Source: Planctomycetota bacterium (GTDB lineage: Bacteria; Planctomycetota; Planctomycetia; Gemmatales; Gemmataceae). Taken from it: 64,000 nt of DNA. Location: assembly GCA_016191165.1 (NCBI GenBank), contig JACPPF010000046.1:1-64000 (forward strand). Direction: 5' to 3'. A program made the translations under genes and the position numbers. A model generated the notes under the pieces. The model saw only the letters and a program-made list of their open reading frames with translations, was not told the DNA's origin and did no database searches. Every line of letters starts with the position of its first letter. The first letter of the stretch is position 1. This document shows positions 35,492 through 44,134 of this stretch, piece by piece.

Positions 35492-35499
35492 AGCAAGGG

Positions 35500-36192
35500 C
35501 TATCGCTTCCGCAGTAGGTTCAGGTGCCGATCGAACTTGTCCTCCATGTAACGGTGGATGTTGGTCAAGACGCGAATATCGCCGGCGGTGACAGCCCGCC
35601 CGCCGGTCATCTCGCCATCGACGTCGGCCAGGACGCGGTCGAGTTCCGCGAGCGTGCGGCCAACCACTTCGAGGCGTTCGTCGAGCTGGTCGCCTTTCAT
35701 GTTCTCGGTGATGCTCCAGAATCGCGTCGCGTCGGCAAACGCCAGCTCGTGCTTGCGGTTGTCCTCAAACTTCTTCACGGCGCTGGAATCGAAGAGCACC
35801 TTCAGGAAGCGATCATGGTCCCGACCCAGGCGATGCACGTCGCCGTCGTGAATCGGTTCCTCCTCCTGCATCATCACCCGGCGAACGACGTTGCGACCTT
35901 CGCGCGTCATCGCGTAGAGCTTCTGGCCCATCTTCACGAGCCAGCCGCGCCGCGCCAGGCCTTTTTCGCCCATGATGCTGCTGAGAATCTTGTTCGAGTC
36001 CGGATACTTTTCCGCATACCCTTTCAGGCCGAAAGTGCTCGGAAACCTCTCCCATGATGCGACAATCAGCGCTTCGGCCGTGAACGGCGATTGTCCTTTC
36101 TTCTCGAGGTTTTCCGCCGCCAGGAGAATCTTCTCCGGAACGGTGAAATCATCCACATTCGGTTTCGTAGAAGTAGACACTGGGTCCCCCAA
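35500..36192 (-). CDS. Winged-helix-like protein paired with the DNA methyltransferase
   Basis: A 230-residue soluble protein. The N-terminal 100 residues (FTAEALIVASWERFPSTFG, NKILSSIMGEKGLARRGWL, QKLYAMTREGRNVVRRV) have the helix-helix-wing pattern of a winged helix-turn-helix DNA-binding domain. The remainder is charged and helical (KKFEDNRKHELAFADATRFW) without a nuclease motif. It is encoded convergently with the beta-class methyltransferase. It could be a regulator, or a restriction or defence partner of an unfamiliar type. I do not recognise its family. Confidence 0.6.
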   Translation of the reverse strand: MGDPVSTSTKPNVDDFTVPEKILLAAENLEKKGQSPFTAEALIVASWERFPSTFGLKGYAEKYPDSNKILSSIMGEKGLARRGWLVKMGQKLYAMTREGRNVVRRVMMQEEEPIHDGDVHRLGRDHDRFLKVLFDSSAVKKFEDNRKHELAFADATRFWSITENMKGDQLDERLEVVGRTLAELDRVLADVDGEMTGGRAVTAGDIRVLTNIHRYMEDKFDRHLNLLRKR

Positions 36193-36462
36193 TCGTCAAG
36201 GTTTGCCTGAACTGGATTCGAACCTCCTTTTGGTTACGATCCCCAGGGAGATTGAAACAAACTGGACCCTCTGCGTCAAATAGATTTATGAAATGTGCGG
36301 AAAGGAAATTGCGTCGCCTGCCAGCGCCTTCGCGAGGACTGCCGCACTTTGTTCCAGCTGCAAGAACTACCGCGACGCAGCGCGCCGATTCGGCAAAGTT
36401 CTAAACGGCGATCCAAATGTAATTTGCGTTCATCAACAATTCACACTCGCGCGATTATTGAC

Positions 36463-37590
36463 TCAATCGCTTTCTTCAAGCAGCGTCTCGCTTTTCATGA
36501 TTTCACGCAACAGAACCGTCGCATAACTTCCCGCCGGCAGCGTGAACGAAACGCGAACGCCTTCGCTTTCCGGGACAGCTGCGAGATCGGCAACGTAGAT
36601 CAGATTGTGCCGCCGAGTCCCTTGCAACATCTTGCCGAAACCGTGAAACGACGCGCTGGTCAACCCAAACGCTGACAGCGTCAACTCCTCGCGCCGAGCT
36701 GCTTCTTCGCTGCTGGCGAACATCTTGCGGCCGAAGATCGGCCCGGCGGTCACGATTTCGCGTGCCTCGAATCGGCCTTGCTCGGTGGGCACGTCGGCCG
36801 CGACGAACATGCCGCCGAACGGGATCTTGCACATCACGTCCCCGGGCAGGACCGTGCGCAACAGCCCATCGCGAAAGCGCTGGGCCAGGCTGTGATTGAA
36901 GAGAGCCGATTGCGCGGCGGACACGGCCAGCTTCTTGAGGAAAGGGCTACGCACGGGCTTGGCGGGCTTCTCGCCGCGCAGGAGTGCAAGCCCCAGGTGC
37001 AGCGTTTCCCCATCGCGGCCGAATCGCTGCGGGCCATAGTAATTGGGCAGACCTTGCTGGCGAATGCGCTCGATCACAGCGATTTCTCCCCTCTCCCCTT
37101 GGGAGCGGGGCCGGGGGTGAGGCGAGCCGTCCACCGTCGCCCCCGCTCCCTCTTCCAGAGGCAGAGGGGAGGAAAAACGAATAAGAATGCGAAACCGATT
37201 GCCATGCAAATGCCCGGCCCGAAGCTTATTCGTGTGTTTGCTGACGCTCAGGACCTTGATGCCCTCGCCATCGAGTTGGGCGAGGCGCGATTCGACCACG
37301 GCGGGAACGGAGACCATTTGGCGCGTGACGGCACGCCGGTCTTTGAGCCCCGCCGTGCCAACCTCGCCAACGGGAAGGTCGAGCCGCCGGGCGATCTGAC
37401 GCTCGAAATATTCCGCCCCCATGTCGCGTTTTTCGATCCAGAGATAGAGAAACTCGCCCTGCCCACTCGGCTGATAGGCGGGGATCTCCTCGACCTCGAA
37501 ATCTTCGGGAATTGTTTTGATCTTCCCGCCCAGGCCAGGTAAATCGGAGGTAAGAAGTGGCGGTTGCAACACGTCAGCAAGCGAGAACAT
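36463..37590 (-). CDS. truD: tRNA pseudouridine synthase TruD, with an in-frame palindromic insertion
   Basis: Converts U13 of tRNA to pseudouridine. The 375-residue protein begins with family features (GKIKTIPEDFEVEEIPAYQP), and the catalytic aspartate is Asp84 in AGLKDRRAVTRQ. Later motifs NYYGPQRFGR and the TruD insertion domain (SALFNHSLAQRFRDGLL, PGDVMCKIPFGGMF) are present. Residues 140-169 (SSPLPLEEG through SQGERGE) do not belong to the fold: they are translated from a 90-bp palindromic repeat (37084-37173) of family B, inserted in frame. Since both sides keep the TruD sequence, the enzyme is probably still functional, with the extra loop exposed. Confidence 0.92.
   Translation of the reverse strand: MFSLADVLQPPLLTSDLPGLGGKIKTIPEDFEVEEIPAYQPSGQGEFLYLWIEKRDMGAEYFERQIARRLDLPVGEVGTAGLKDRRAVTRQMVSVPAVVESRLAQLDGEGIKVLSVSKHTNKLRAGHLHGNRFRILIRFSSPLPLEEGAGATVDGSPHPRPRSQGERGEIAVIERIRQQGLPNYYGPQRFGRDGETLHLGLALLRGEKPAKPVRSPFLKKLAVSAAQSALFNHSLAQRFRDGLLRTVLPGDVMCKIPFGGMFVAADVPTEQGRFEAREIVTAGPIFGRKMFASSEEAARREELTLSAFGLTSASFHGFGKMLQGTRRHNLIYVADLAAVPESEGVRVSFTLPAGSYATVLLREIMKSETLLEESD
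37084..37173. repeat. Family B palindrome inserted in frame within truD
   Basis: A 90-bp (30-codon) segment made of two inverted arms, CCCCTCTCCCCTTGGGAGCG and the near complement CGCTCCCTCTTCCAGAGGCA through GAGGGG. It matches the intergenic repeat at 1969-2010 and is translated as part of TruD. The length is a multiple of three and it contains no stop in the truD frame. Confidence 0.85.
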
Positions 37591-37667
37591 GCACGGACCC
37601 TTTCCGATTGCGACGAACCCTTGGTGTGCGCGGCGAAGTTGTCAGTCTATCAAACGGAGGATGACCA

Positions 37668-40067
37668 ATGAACGCGACCATGTTGTTGGTGTGCCTCGCT
37701 GGCAGCGCGGTGACTGGTCAGGCGAACAAGCTGGTGTTCCAGGCGCCGCTGATCGACGTCTGGAGTCGGACGGAGGAGGGCCTGGAGTATCGCTACCTGA
37801 TGCACAATCGGACCTATCTGGGAAATAACTTTCTGAAGCCCGCGGCCAAGAAGGACTGGGGCAACCCCCGTGTTGATTTGAGCCGAATGCCCACGACCTA
37901 TTGGCATGACAAGAGTCCGGTTGGCATGGTGTTGCAGAAGTTCAACTGGTTCCCTGGGCCGGAAAACACCTATCACGCGGATGCGCGTATGCCAGCCGCC
38001 ATGATCGGCATCGGGGGCAATCCGTGGGGCCAACTTGTCAATCTATGGTCGGAGCCGCCCTTTGCCGTTCTAGGCCTGGAAGTCGGCGCCATGGCGAGTT
38101 ATGCGCGACCAGGGCAAACCATCCATTTCACCGAACGGGTACCGACGTTTGTCAAGTTGTCCCTGCCGGGCCAAGGAAAAACGCCGGTCTTTACCTATGT
38201 GCGGGATGCCCTTGATCGTGGCGCCAATCTGACGGTTTACCCCGGCGAGCCGCGGGCCATGATCGAGAAACATGGCGGGGAGAAGTTTTATCATGCGATC
38301 ATCATTGAAACGTACAAGTTTCCTGACTCGGTCGTGCATGACGAGCTGATGACCAAGGAAGCAATCACGATGCTCCTGGGCAAGCTGACCGAGGACGGTG
38401 TCCTTTGTTTTCATACGTCCAATCGGTTCTACGACCTCGTTGCCATCCTCGCCAGCGCCGCGGCGGAACTCCACCTGGGCTGCGTCGTCGGCAAGGACGC
38501 CCCCCCACGCGGCCAGCGAAGTACCCGCTTCGCGTCTGAATGGGTGATGATCGCCCGCAAACCGGCGTACCTGGCGCATTTGAAAGCGCCGGCAGGCGCC
38601 AAGGAGTTTCGGCCCTATTGGCAGACCCCCGATTTCGTTGACGACCGGCTGGTCTGGAACGACAAGGGAGAGAGATCGCTTCGAGGCGTCTATCGTTCCG
38701 ATCCGGAGATCGACAAACTGCACAACAATATCTACGAACTCGAAGACTTCCTGCGCGCCAGGACGGGAATCCAACTCAACCCCTCTGGCGACCTGACTCG
38801 CTTTCTCCACGGTGTGATCGGCATCTTGAGCGATCGGTCGGCGCGCAGGAAAAACCGCGGGTTCGAAAAGGTCATCAACCGCGGCGACCGCAAGGTCGCC
38901 TTCGAAGCTCCGGGAATCCAGGTTATCACCACGAAGGACGAGGGGGCGGTCTATTCCTATCTGCTCTACGACGGCATCTATATCGGCCGAAGTTATCACC
39001 GACCCAGGGATCCGGCGGCCCGCGGCGATCCAATACGGGACCGCAGCCGATTTCCCACGACGTATTTCCACGACAAGAGCCCTCTCGGCGTGCTTTTGCA
39101 AAAGTACAACTGGTTCCCCGGCGCAGAGAACACCTTTCATGCCGATGCGCGTTTGCCGGCCAGTCTCACGGGCATGGGGCTCGATCCACTCGGGCAGCTT
39201 ACCCACCTCTGGTCGGAGCCGCCCATCGCAGTCGTCGGCATGGACGTGGGAACCGTTGCCAGCTACGCGCGCCCGGCCCAGGCGATTCATTTCTTCGAGC
39301 GTGTGCCGTTGTTCGTCAAGCTTTCTTCACCTGCAAAGGGCAAGCGTCCGCTTTTTCACTACCTCGAAGACGCACGGGCACGCGGCGCAGCGGTCTCGAT
39401 TTTTCAGGGAGAGCCACGGCCAACGCTCAAGAAGCATGGCGGGGAAGGATTCTATCAACTGATCGTCGTCAACACCTACAAGGATGGCATTCGCACCGTC
39501 CACAAGGATCTGATGACCACGGAGGGCTTGCGCCTGCTGATGAGCCGAACACGGGCCGGAGGCGTCCTTTGTTTTCACACGTCAAATCGGTATTACGACC
39601 TGACGCCCATTCTCGCCAGCACGGCGAAAGAAGCCGGCTATTCCGTCGTCGTCGGCACGGATACGGCGACGTGGCCAGACGATCGGGATCGAGATCGCTT
39701 CACCTCCTGGTGGGTCATGGTGGCGCGCAAGCCAGCGGACCTGGCAGGCCTCAAGGCGCCGCCGGGATATGAAAAAGCACAACCCTGGAGCGATGCTCCT
39801 TTCTGGGTACCGCCGACCGGGATGGACGAGAAATTCATCTGGCGCGACAACGCGGAGAATTCCTTCCGCGGCGTCTATCGCTCCGATCCAACGATCGATT
39901 TATTCGGCAACTCCGTTTCCAAGTTGACGAACTGGATTTCGGACAGCACCGGCATCCCGCAATACTCGATGTATCGGATGATGCAGCCGGTGCAGGAGGG
40001 CATCCGGGCCTGGAGTTCGCGTTCCGCACGGGAACTCAATCGTGAGCCGACCGCGCCCAAGAATTAG
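37668..40067 (+). CDS. Secreted protein with two tandem spermidine-synthase-like domains
   Basis: A 799-residue exported protein made of two similar halves (about residues 20-405 and 406-799). Paired segments include NWFPGPENTYHADARMPA / NWFPGAENTFHADARLPA and GVLCFHTSNRFYDL / GVLCFHTSNRYYDL. Each half resembles the spermidine-synthase Rossmann fold; VLGLEVGAMASYARPGQ and VVGMDVGTVASYARPAQ are the SAM-binding loop region. The usual acidic residues are changed: the EIDP strand end reads TERVP/FERVP, and the DAFSSD segment reads IETYKFPD/VNTYKDG. So aminopropyl transfer may be lost. A short N-terminal signal (LLVCLAGSAVTGQA) suggests export. The start ATG 37668 has GGAGG upstream. Confidence 0.72.
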   Translation: MNATMLLVCLAGSAVTGQANKLVFQAPLIDVWSRTEEGLEYRYLMHNRTYLGNNFLKPAAKKDWGNPRVDLSRMPTTYWHDKSPVGMVLQKFNWFPGPENTYHADARMPAAMIGIGGNPWGQLVNLWSEPPFAVLGLEVGAMASYARPGQTIHFTERVPTFVKLSLPGQGKTPVFTYVRDALDRGANLTVYPGEPRAMIEKHGGEKFYHAIIIETYKFPDSVVHDELMTKEAITMLLGKLTEDGVLCFHTSNRFYDLVAILASAAAELHLGCVVGKDAPPRGQRSTRFASEWVMIARKPAYLAHLKAPAGAKEFRPYWQTPDFVDDRLVWNDKGERSLRGVYRSDPEIDKLHNNIYELEDFLRARTGIQLNPSGDLTRFLHGVIGILSDRSARRKNRGFEKVINRGDRKVAFEAPGIQVITTKDEGAVYSYLLYDGIYIGRSYHRPRDPAARGDPIRDRSRFPTTYFHDKSPLGVLLQKYNWFPGAENTFHADARLPASLTGMGLDPLGQLTHLWSEPPIAVVGMDVGTVASYARPAQAIHFFERVPLFVKLSSPAKGKRPLFHYLEDARARGAAVSIFQGEPRPTLKKHGGEGFYQLIVVNTYKDGIRTVHKDLMTTEGLRLLMSRTRAGGVLCFHTSNRYYDLTPILASTAKEAGYSVVVGTDTATWPDDRDRDRFTSWWVMVARKPADLAGLKAPPGYEKAQPWSDAPFWVPPTGMDEKFIWRDNAENSFRGVYRSDPTIDLFGNSVSKLTNWISDSTGIPQYSMYRMMQPVQEGIRAWSSRSARELNREPTAPKN

Positions 40068-40081
40068 CGTAGCGATTTGAT

Positions 40082-40166
40082 CCGGCGAACGGCCAGCGCA
40101 AACAGGTTCGTGAAGGCGTCACTCTCATGGCGTTTCACCAGCCAGCTTACGCTGGCCGTTCGCCGG
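40082..40166. repeat. Inverted repeat with 17-bp perfect arms
   Basis: CCGGCGAACGGCCAGCG (40082-40098) and its exact reverse complement (40150-40166), separated by 51 bp, lie between the spermidine-synthase-like gene and the DUF1501 gene. Similar GCGAACG elements form family C. Confidence 0.75.
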
Positions 40167-40243
40167 TTGACCCTTCCCATTTAGCGCGGGATGTGATAAA
40201 AATCCGTAGACCCTCCCGCCACAATCCAACCAGGAATGCTGCC

Positions 40244-41611
40244 GTGCCTGATCCAAACCTGCCTGCACTGAACCGCCGATCCTTCCTGCAAGTCGGCTAC
40301 TCCGGTCTGCTCGGTCTTGGCCTGTCGTCGCTCCTTGCTGGTCGCGCGGCGGCGAATTCATCCGCACGACAGCGACGGCCGAAGTCGGTCATCATCGTCT
40401 TCCTGACCGGGGCGCCGAGCCATCTCGACATGTTTGACATGAAGCCCGACGCGCCGGCCGAGATTCGCGGCGAGTTTCGACGCACCGCGGCGCGGGCGCC
40501 GGGCCTGCACGTGTGTGAGCATTTGCCTCGGCTGGCGGCACGGTCGGACAAGTACGCCGTCGTACGTTCGCTTTCCCATCGGGAGTACAACCACCTGGTC
40601 GCGACGCATCACACGTTGACCGGGCAGCCGCAGCCGGGCGCGTTCTTTGACAAGGTGGCCTCTCGCGACGATTGGCCCAGTTATGCGTCCGCCCTGGACT
40701 ACCTGCGGCCGCGCTCGGATGGCGTGCCCTCCGGCGTCAACCTGCCGACCTTCTTGATGGAAGGCCCGCTCACCTGGCCTGGCCAACATGCGGGCTTTTT
40801 GGGCCCGCGCCATGATCCCTGGCTGATCACGCGCGACCCCAATCGTCCCGAATTCGGCATGGACAGCTTGCGGCCCGCCGAAGGCATCGACGTTCGCCGC
40901 CTCGACAATCGCCGCGCCCTTTTGGCGGAGGTAGACCTCCAACAGCGTCAACTCGCCAGCACTCATGCCGCCACGCGGCTGAGCGATCAACAGCGTCTCG
41001 CGTTTTCGATTCTCGCATCGGGCCGAATCGCCCGCGCCTTCGCGATGGATCAGGAACCGCGTTCCGTGCGCGACCGTTACGGTCGGCACGCGTTCGGGCA
41101 GTCGCTATTGCTCGCCCGGCGCCTGGTGGAAGCCGGCGTCCCCGTGGTGCAGGCGAACATGGGCATCGTCCAGAACTGGGACACGCACGCCAACAACTTC
41201 GGCTCGCTGCGTGACCGGTTGCTGCCTCCCCTGGATCAAGGCGTCTCCGCACTGCTGGACGATCTGGATTCGTCAGGCATGTTGGAAGACACGCTGGTGA
41301 TGATGCTCGGCGAGTTTGGCCGCACGCCAAGGATTTTCGCGGTGAACGCCAGCGCGGTGCCCGGGCGCGATCACTGGGCGCCGTGTTACTTCGGCGTGTT
41401 CGCGGGAGCTGGCGTTCAGGGGGGCAAGGTGATCGGGCAGTCGGACCGCATCGGCGCGTTCCCCGCGACCGCGCCTTTTTCGCCGGACGACGTCGGCGCG
41501 ACCGTGTACCACGTCCTGGGCGTCAATCCGGGGAGCGAGGTGCGCGATCGGCAGAATCGCCCGGTGACCCTGAATCGCGGCGAGGTGATGCGAGCGTTGT
41601 TTGTTGGATAG
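40244..41611 (+). CDS. Tat-exported DUF1501 (sulfatase-like) protein
   Basis: A 455-residue protein of the DUF1501 family, abundant in planctomycetes and related to sulfatases/alkaline phosphatases. The N-terminus contains a twin-arginine signal, NRRSFLQVG, followed by a hydrophobic stretch. Family blocks are VIIVFLTGAPSHLDMFDMKP near 65, MLGEFGRTP near 350 and GRDHWAP near 372. The GTG start at 40244 follows AGGAATG; the frame upstream lies in the inverted repeat. DUF1501 genes usually follow a cytochrome-like DUF1549/1553 partner; none is present here. The function is unproven, possibly hydrolysis of sulfated polymers. Confidence 0.88.
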   Translation: MPDPNLPALNRRSFLQVGYSGLLGLGLSSLLAGRAAANSSARQRRPKSVIIVFLTGAPSHLDMFDMKPDAPAEIRGEFRRTAARAPGLHVCEHLPRLAARSDKYAVVRSLSHREYNHLVATHHTLTGQPQPGAFFDKVASRDDWPSYASALDYLRPRSDGVPSGVNLPTFLMEGPLTWPGQHAGFLGPRHDPWLITRDPNRPEFGMDSLRPAEGIDVRRLDNRRALLAEVDLQQRQLASTHAATRLSDQQRLAFSILASGRIARAFAMDQEPRSVRDRYGRHAFGQSLLLARRLVEAGVPVVQANMGIVQNWDTHANNFGSLRDRLLPPLDQGVSALLDDLDSSGMLEDTLVMMLGEFGRTPRIFAVNASAVPGRDHWAPCYFGVFAGAGVQGGKVIGQSDRIGAFPATAPFSPDDVGATVYHVLGVNPGSEVRDRQNRPVTLNRGEVMRALFVG

Positions 41612-41654
41612 AATCGCCGCTTGCGGTTTAGAAGCTGTTTCAGAACCCTTCAAA

Positions 41655-41704
41655 CTAGCCCGAAGCGTAAGCGAGGGGCGTCCCTCGCTTACGCTTCGGG
41701 CTAG
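41655..41704. repeat. Family A palindrome (CTAGCCCGAAGCG)
   Basis: A nearly perfect palindrome running from CTAGCCCGAAGCGTAAGCGA to its complement ending CTTCGGGCTAG. It is the first of two copies inside the MITE-like element. Related copies are at 47106, 57807 and 61919. Confidence 0.85.
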
Positions 41705-41750
41705 TGTTCTTGAACCGCGAAACTCATGGCGATTGAGTCAAGTTTGCATA

Positions 41751-41813
41751 CTAGCCCGAAGCGTTAGCGAGGTTTTCCGTTGCAAGCGATCCCTCGCTTA
41801 CGCTTCGGGCTAG
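41751..41813. repeat. Family A palindrome, second copy in the MITE
   Basis: CTAGCCCGAAGCGTTAGCGA and its complementary right arm CTCGCTTACGCTTCGGGCTAG-like end, with a longer loop than the first copy. Confidence 0.85.
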
Positions 41814-41923
41814 TATGCGTGTGTTGTTTTGGTCTGAGGTAGTCTGAGGTAGAAACCTCGCTAGTATTGAAACAGCTTCTTAGCGCTCGCGGGGCGCCAT
41901 GCGGGCGCAAAACCGCCAACGGC

Positions 41924-44134
41924 TCAATCGACGTAGGGGTCGGCGCCGAGGTCCTTCATGATCTCTTGCCGTTGGCGTTCGTAGTGCATGAGATCGAGGC
42001 GCTGGCGGTAGTGGCGTTTTTCGATGTAGTGTTGAGCGTTCATGAATTCGGGCGCGTATCCATCCCAGTTGCGGTCGCCGCCGGCCTGGCCGAGGAGCCT
42101 GAGCTTGTCCTGGCGGCCCTGGCCGAGCCCTTCGAGGATTTCATCCTCCAGGGAAAGGAAAAACTGGCAGCTCCCGGGATCGCCTTGGCGGGCGGCGCGG
42201 CCCATGAGCTGGCGGTCAATGCGGGCAGCCTCGTGGCGTTCGGTGCCGATCACGTGCAGTCCGCCGGCTTCCACCACGGCCCCGTGGTTCGATCGGGTGT
42301 TTTCGTCGGCCTCGATCTGGTCGATCCTCTGCTTGAGCAATTCCGGCGGCACCTCGTGGCGGAACTTGTATTGCGTCTTGAGCTGAGCCCAGGCGATCGC
42401 CTCGGCATTACCGCCCAGAAGGATGTCGGTGCCCCGGCCCGCCATGTTGGTGGCGATGGTGACGGCGCCGGCGCGGCCCGCTTGCGCCACGATCTCGGCC
42501 TCACGCTCCGCATTGCCCGGCTTCGCGTTGAGTACGTAATGAACGATCCCCAGCTCGATCAGCTTTCGGCTCAGCTTCTCCGATTTGTCCACCGAGCGCG
42601 TGCCAATCAGCACGGGTCGGCCCCGGGCCTTCAGCCGCCGCACTTCCTCGACGATGGCGTCGAATTTCTGATCCTCGGTCGGGAAGATGCGATCCGGCAA
42701 CACCTCGCGGATGCACGGCTTGTTCGTGGGAACCTGCACGACCCACAGGCCATAGACGCGGCGCATTTCCCAGTAGTTCTGGATGGCCGTGCCGGTCATG
42801 CCGGATAACTTCGTATAGAGCTTGAAATACGACTGGTAGGTGATTTGGGCCGCGTGGTCGGTCTTGTAGGTGATGGTCGCGCCTTCCTTGGCCTCGACGG
42901 CCTGGTGCAAGCCCTCATTCCACTGCCGGTCGGGCATGGGCCGGCCGGTGCTTTCGTCGATGATGACGACTTTGTCGTCCTGGATCATGTAGTGTTGATC
43001 GAGCCGGAAGCGATGGTTGGCGTGGATGGCGCGTTCCACGTGTTCATGCAGCTTGTCCATCGCGTGAGAGTGCTCGCCGGCGGGCGGGTTGGAGTAGCGG
43101 ATGAGGTGGCGGCCCTCGTCCGACAACTCGACCTTCTGCTTCTTTTCATCGAGATAGAAATGGACGTCGCGCTGCATCTCCTTCGCCAGCTTGTCGGACC
43201 ATTTGTAGACGAGCGATTCCTGCTCGGTTGCCGGTCGGCTGCCCGTGCTGATGACCAGCGGGGTGCGGGCGTCGTCGATGAAGATGTTGTCGGCCTCATC
43301 GACGAGGACGTACGCGTGGCCGCGCTGGACCTTGGGATCGAGGGGTTGAAAGGCTTGATTGGTGCTGATCCAGGCGGACCAGAACGGCAGGTTTTGGTTT
43401 CCGCCGCTTTTGGTCTTGAGTCGATCGCGGAGGAAGTCGAACCCGAACTCGCTGGAGGTGCCATAGGTGATGTCGCAGCGATAGGCGGTCTTGCGATCGT
43501 CGTCGCTCATGCGTTGTTGCAGGCAACCAACGGTCAAGCCGAGTGCGGTATAGATGCGGGAGGTCCAGTCGGCGTCGCGCTGAGCCAGGTAATCGTTGAC
43601 GGTCGTGACGTGGACACCCTTGCCGGGCAAGGCATTGAGAACCACCGGTAGCGTGGCCACCAGGGTTTTGCCTTCGCCTGTGGAGACCTCCGCCAGGGCG
43701 GCATTGTGCACGACGATGCCGGCGGCCAGTTGCACGTCGAAGGGACGTAGACCAAGCGTGCGTTTGGATGCGACGCAGACCAGGCCGAAGGTTTCCGCAA
43801 GCAAGTGGTCCAGCGATTCGCCGCCGCGCGCGCGGCCGCGCAATTGCAGGCCCTTTTGCTTTACCTCGGCATCGGATAGACGGTCGAACTCGACTTCCCA
43901 GTGGCGAATGTGCGCGATCTGCAAGGCAGCGTAGGCGAGCCGGCGTTTAGACGGGGTGCCAAACAACGCTTTGACGTGGTTCCACCAGCGTGGGCCGAAG
44001 CGCGCAAAGTTCCGCGCCGCCCCTGGCGGTGCCGCGGTTTCCGGAGTGCTGGGAGCGGAATTCGACGTCAACATGGGATCATCCACATTCGCGCGTGAGC
44101 AAAACCCAAGGCCAGTGCGCCCGGGTTTTCCCAC
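41924..44134 (-). CDS. secA: Short SecA paralogue (preprotein translocase ATPase)
   Basis: A 736-residue SecA-like ATPase, about 150-200 residues shorter than standard SecA. Motifs: Walker A STGEGKTLVATLP, VHVTTVNDYLAQRDA, Walker B DEADNIFIDDARTPL (usual DEVDSILIDEARTPL), SGMTGTA, NMAGRGTDI and QLMGRAARQGDPG. After LSLEDEILEGL the C-terminal wing/linker is reduced and there is no zinc-binding tail, so SecB binding is unlikely. It is probably a second SecA dedicated to particular substrates. ATG 44074 is an alternative start; at 44134 AAAGG lies upstream. A TATGAT box just before 44134 would leave a very short leader, which favours 44074. Confidence 0.88.
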   Translation of the reverse strand: MGKPGRTGLGFCSRANVDDPMLTSNSAPSTPETAAPPGAARNFARFGPRWWNHVKALFGTPSKRRLAYAALQIAHIRHWEVEFDRLSDAEVKQKGLQLRGRARGGESLDHLLAETFGLVCVASKRTLGLRPFDVQLAAGIVVHNAALAEVSTGEGKTLVATLPVVLNALPGKGVHVTTVNDYLAQRDADWTSRIYTALGLTVGCLQQRMSDDDRKTAYRCDITYGTSSEFGFDFLRDRLKTKSGGNQNLPFWSAWISTNQAFQPLDPKVQRGHAYVLVDEADNIFIDDARTPLVISTGSRPATEQESLVYKWSDKLAKEMQRDVHFYLDEKKQKVELSDEGRHLIRYSNPPAGEHSHAMDKLHEHVERAIHANHRFRLDQHYMIQDDKVVIIDESTGRPMPDRQWNEGLHQAVEAKEGATITYKTDHAAQITYQSYFKLYTKLSGMTGTAIQNYWEMRRVYGLWVVQVPTNKPCIREVLPDRIFPTEDQKFDAIVEEVRRLKARGRPVLIGTRSVDKSEKLSRKLIELGIVHYVLNAKPGNAEREAEIVAQAGRAGAVTIATNMAGRGTDILLGGNAEAIAWAQLKTQYKFRHEVPPELLKQRIDQIEADENTRSNHGAVVEAGGLHVIGTERHEAARIDRQLMGRAARQGDPGSCQFFLSLEDEILEGLGQGRQDKLRLLGQAGGDRNWDGYAPEFMNAQHYIEKRHYRQRLDLMHYERQRQEIMKDLGADPYVD

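Larger units (their letters stand above)
41631..41879. mobile_element. MITE-like element with 12-bp TIRs and TTA target duplication
   Basis: A 249-bp element bounded by perfect terminal inverted repeats GAAGCTGTTTCA (41631-41642) and TGAAACAGCTTC (41868-41879), with the direct duplication TTA on both sides (41628-41630 and 41880-41882). It encodes no transposase. The 3-bp TTA duplication and end sequence recall IS5-family relatives. Inside are two family A palindromes (41655-41704 and 41751-41813). It is inserted into a family C palindrome, whose halves lie just outside. Confidence 0.8.

Noticed and set aside
36205..36250. tRNA-like GGATTCGAACC sequence
   Set aside because: The bases flanking the T-loop-like motif do not form a five-pair stem and no acceptor, D or anticodon arm can be drawn.
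41655..41813. CRISPR-like repeats
   Set aside because: The two copies are palindromes of different loop length with no regular spacers; they belong to the MITE-like element.
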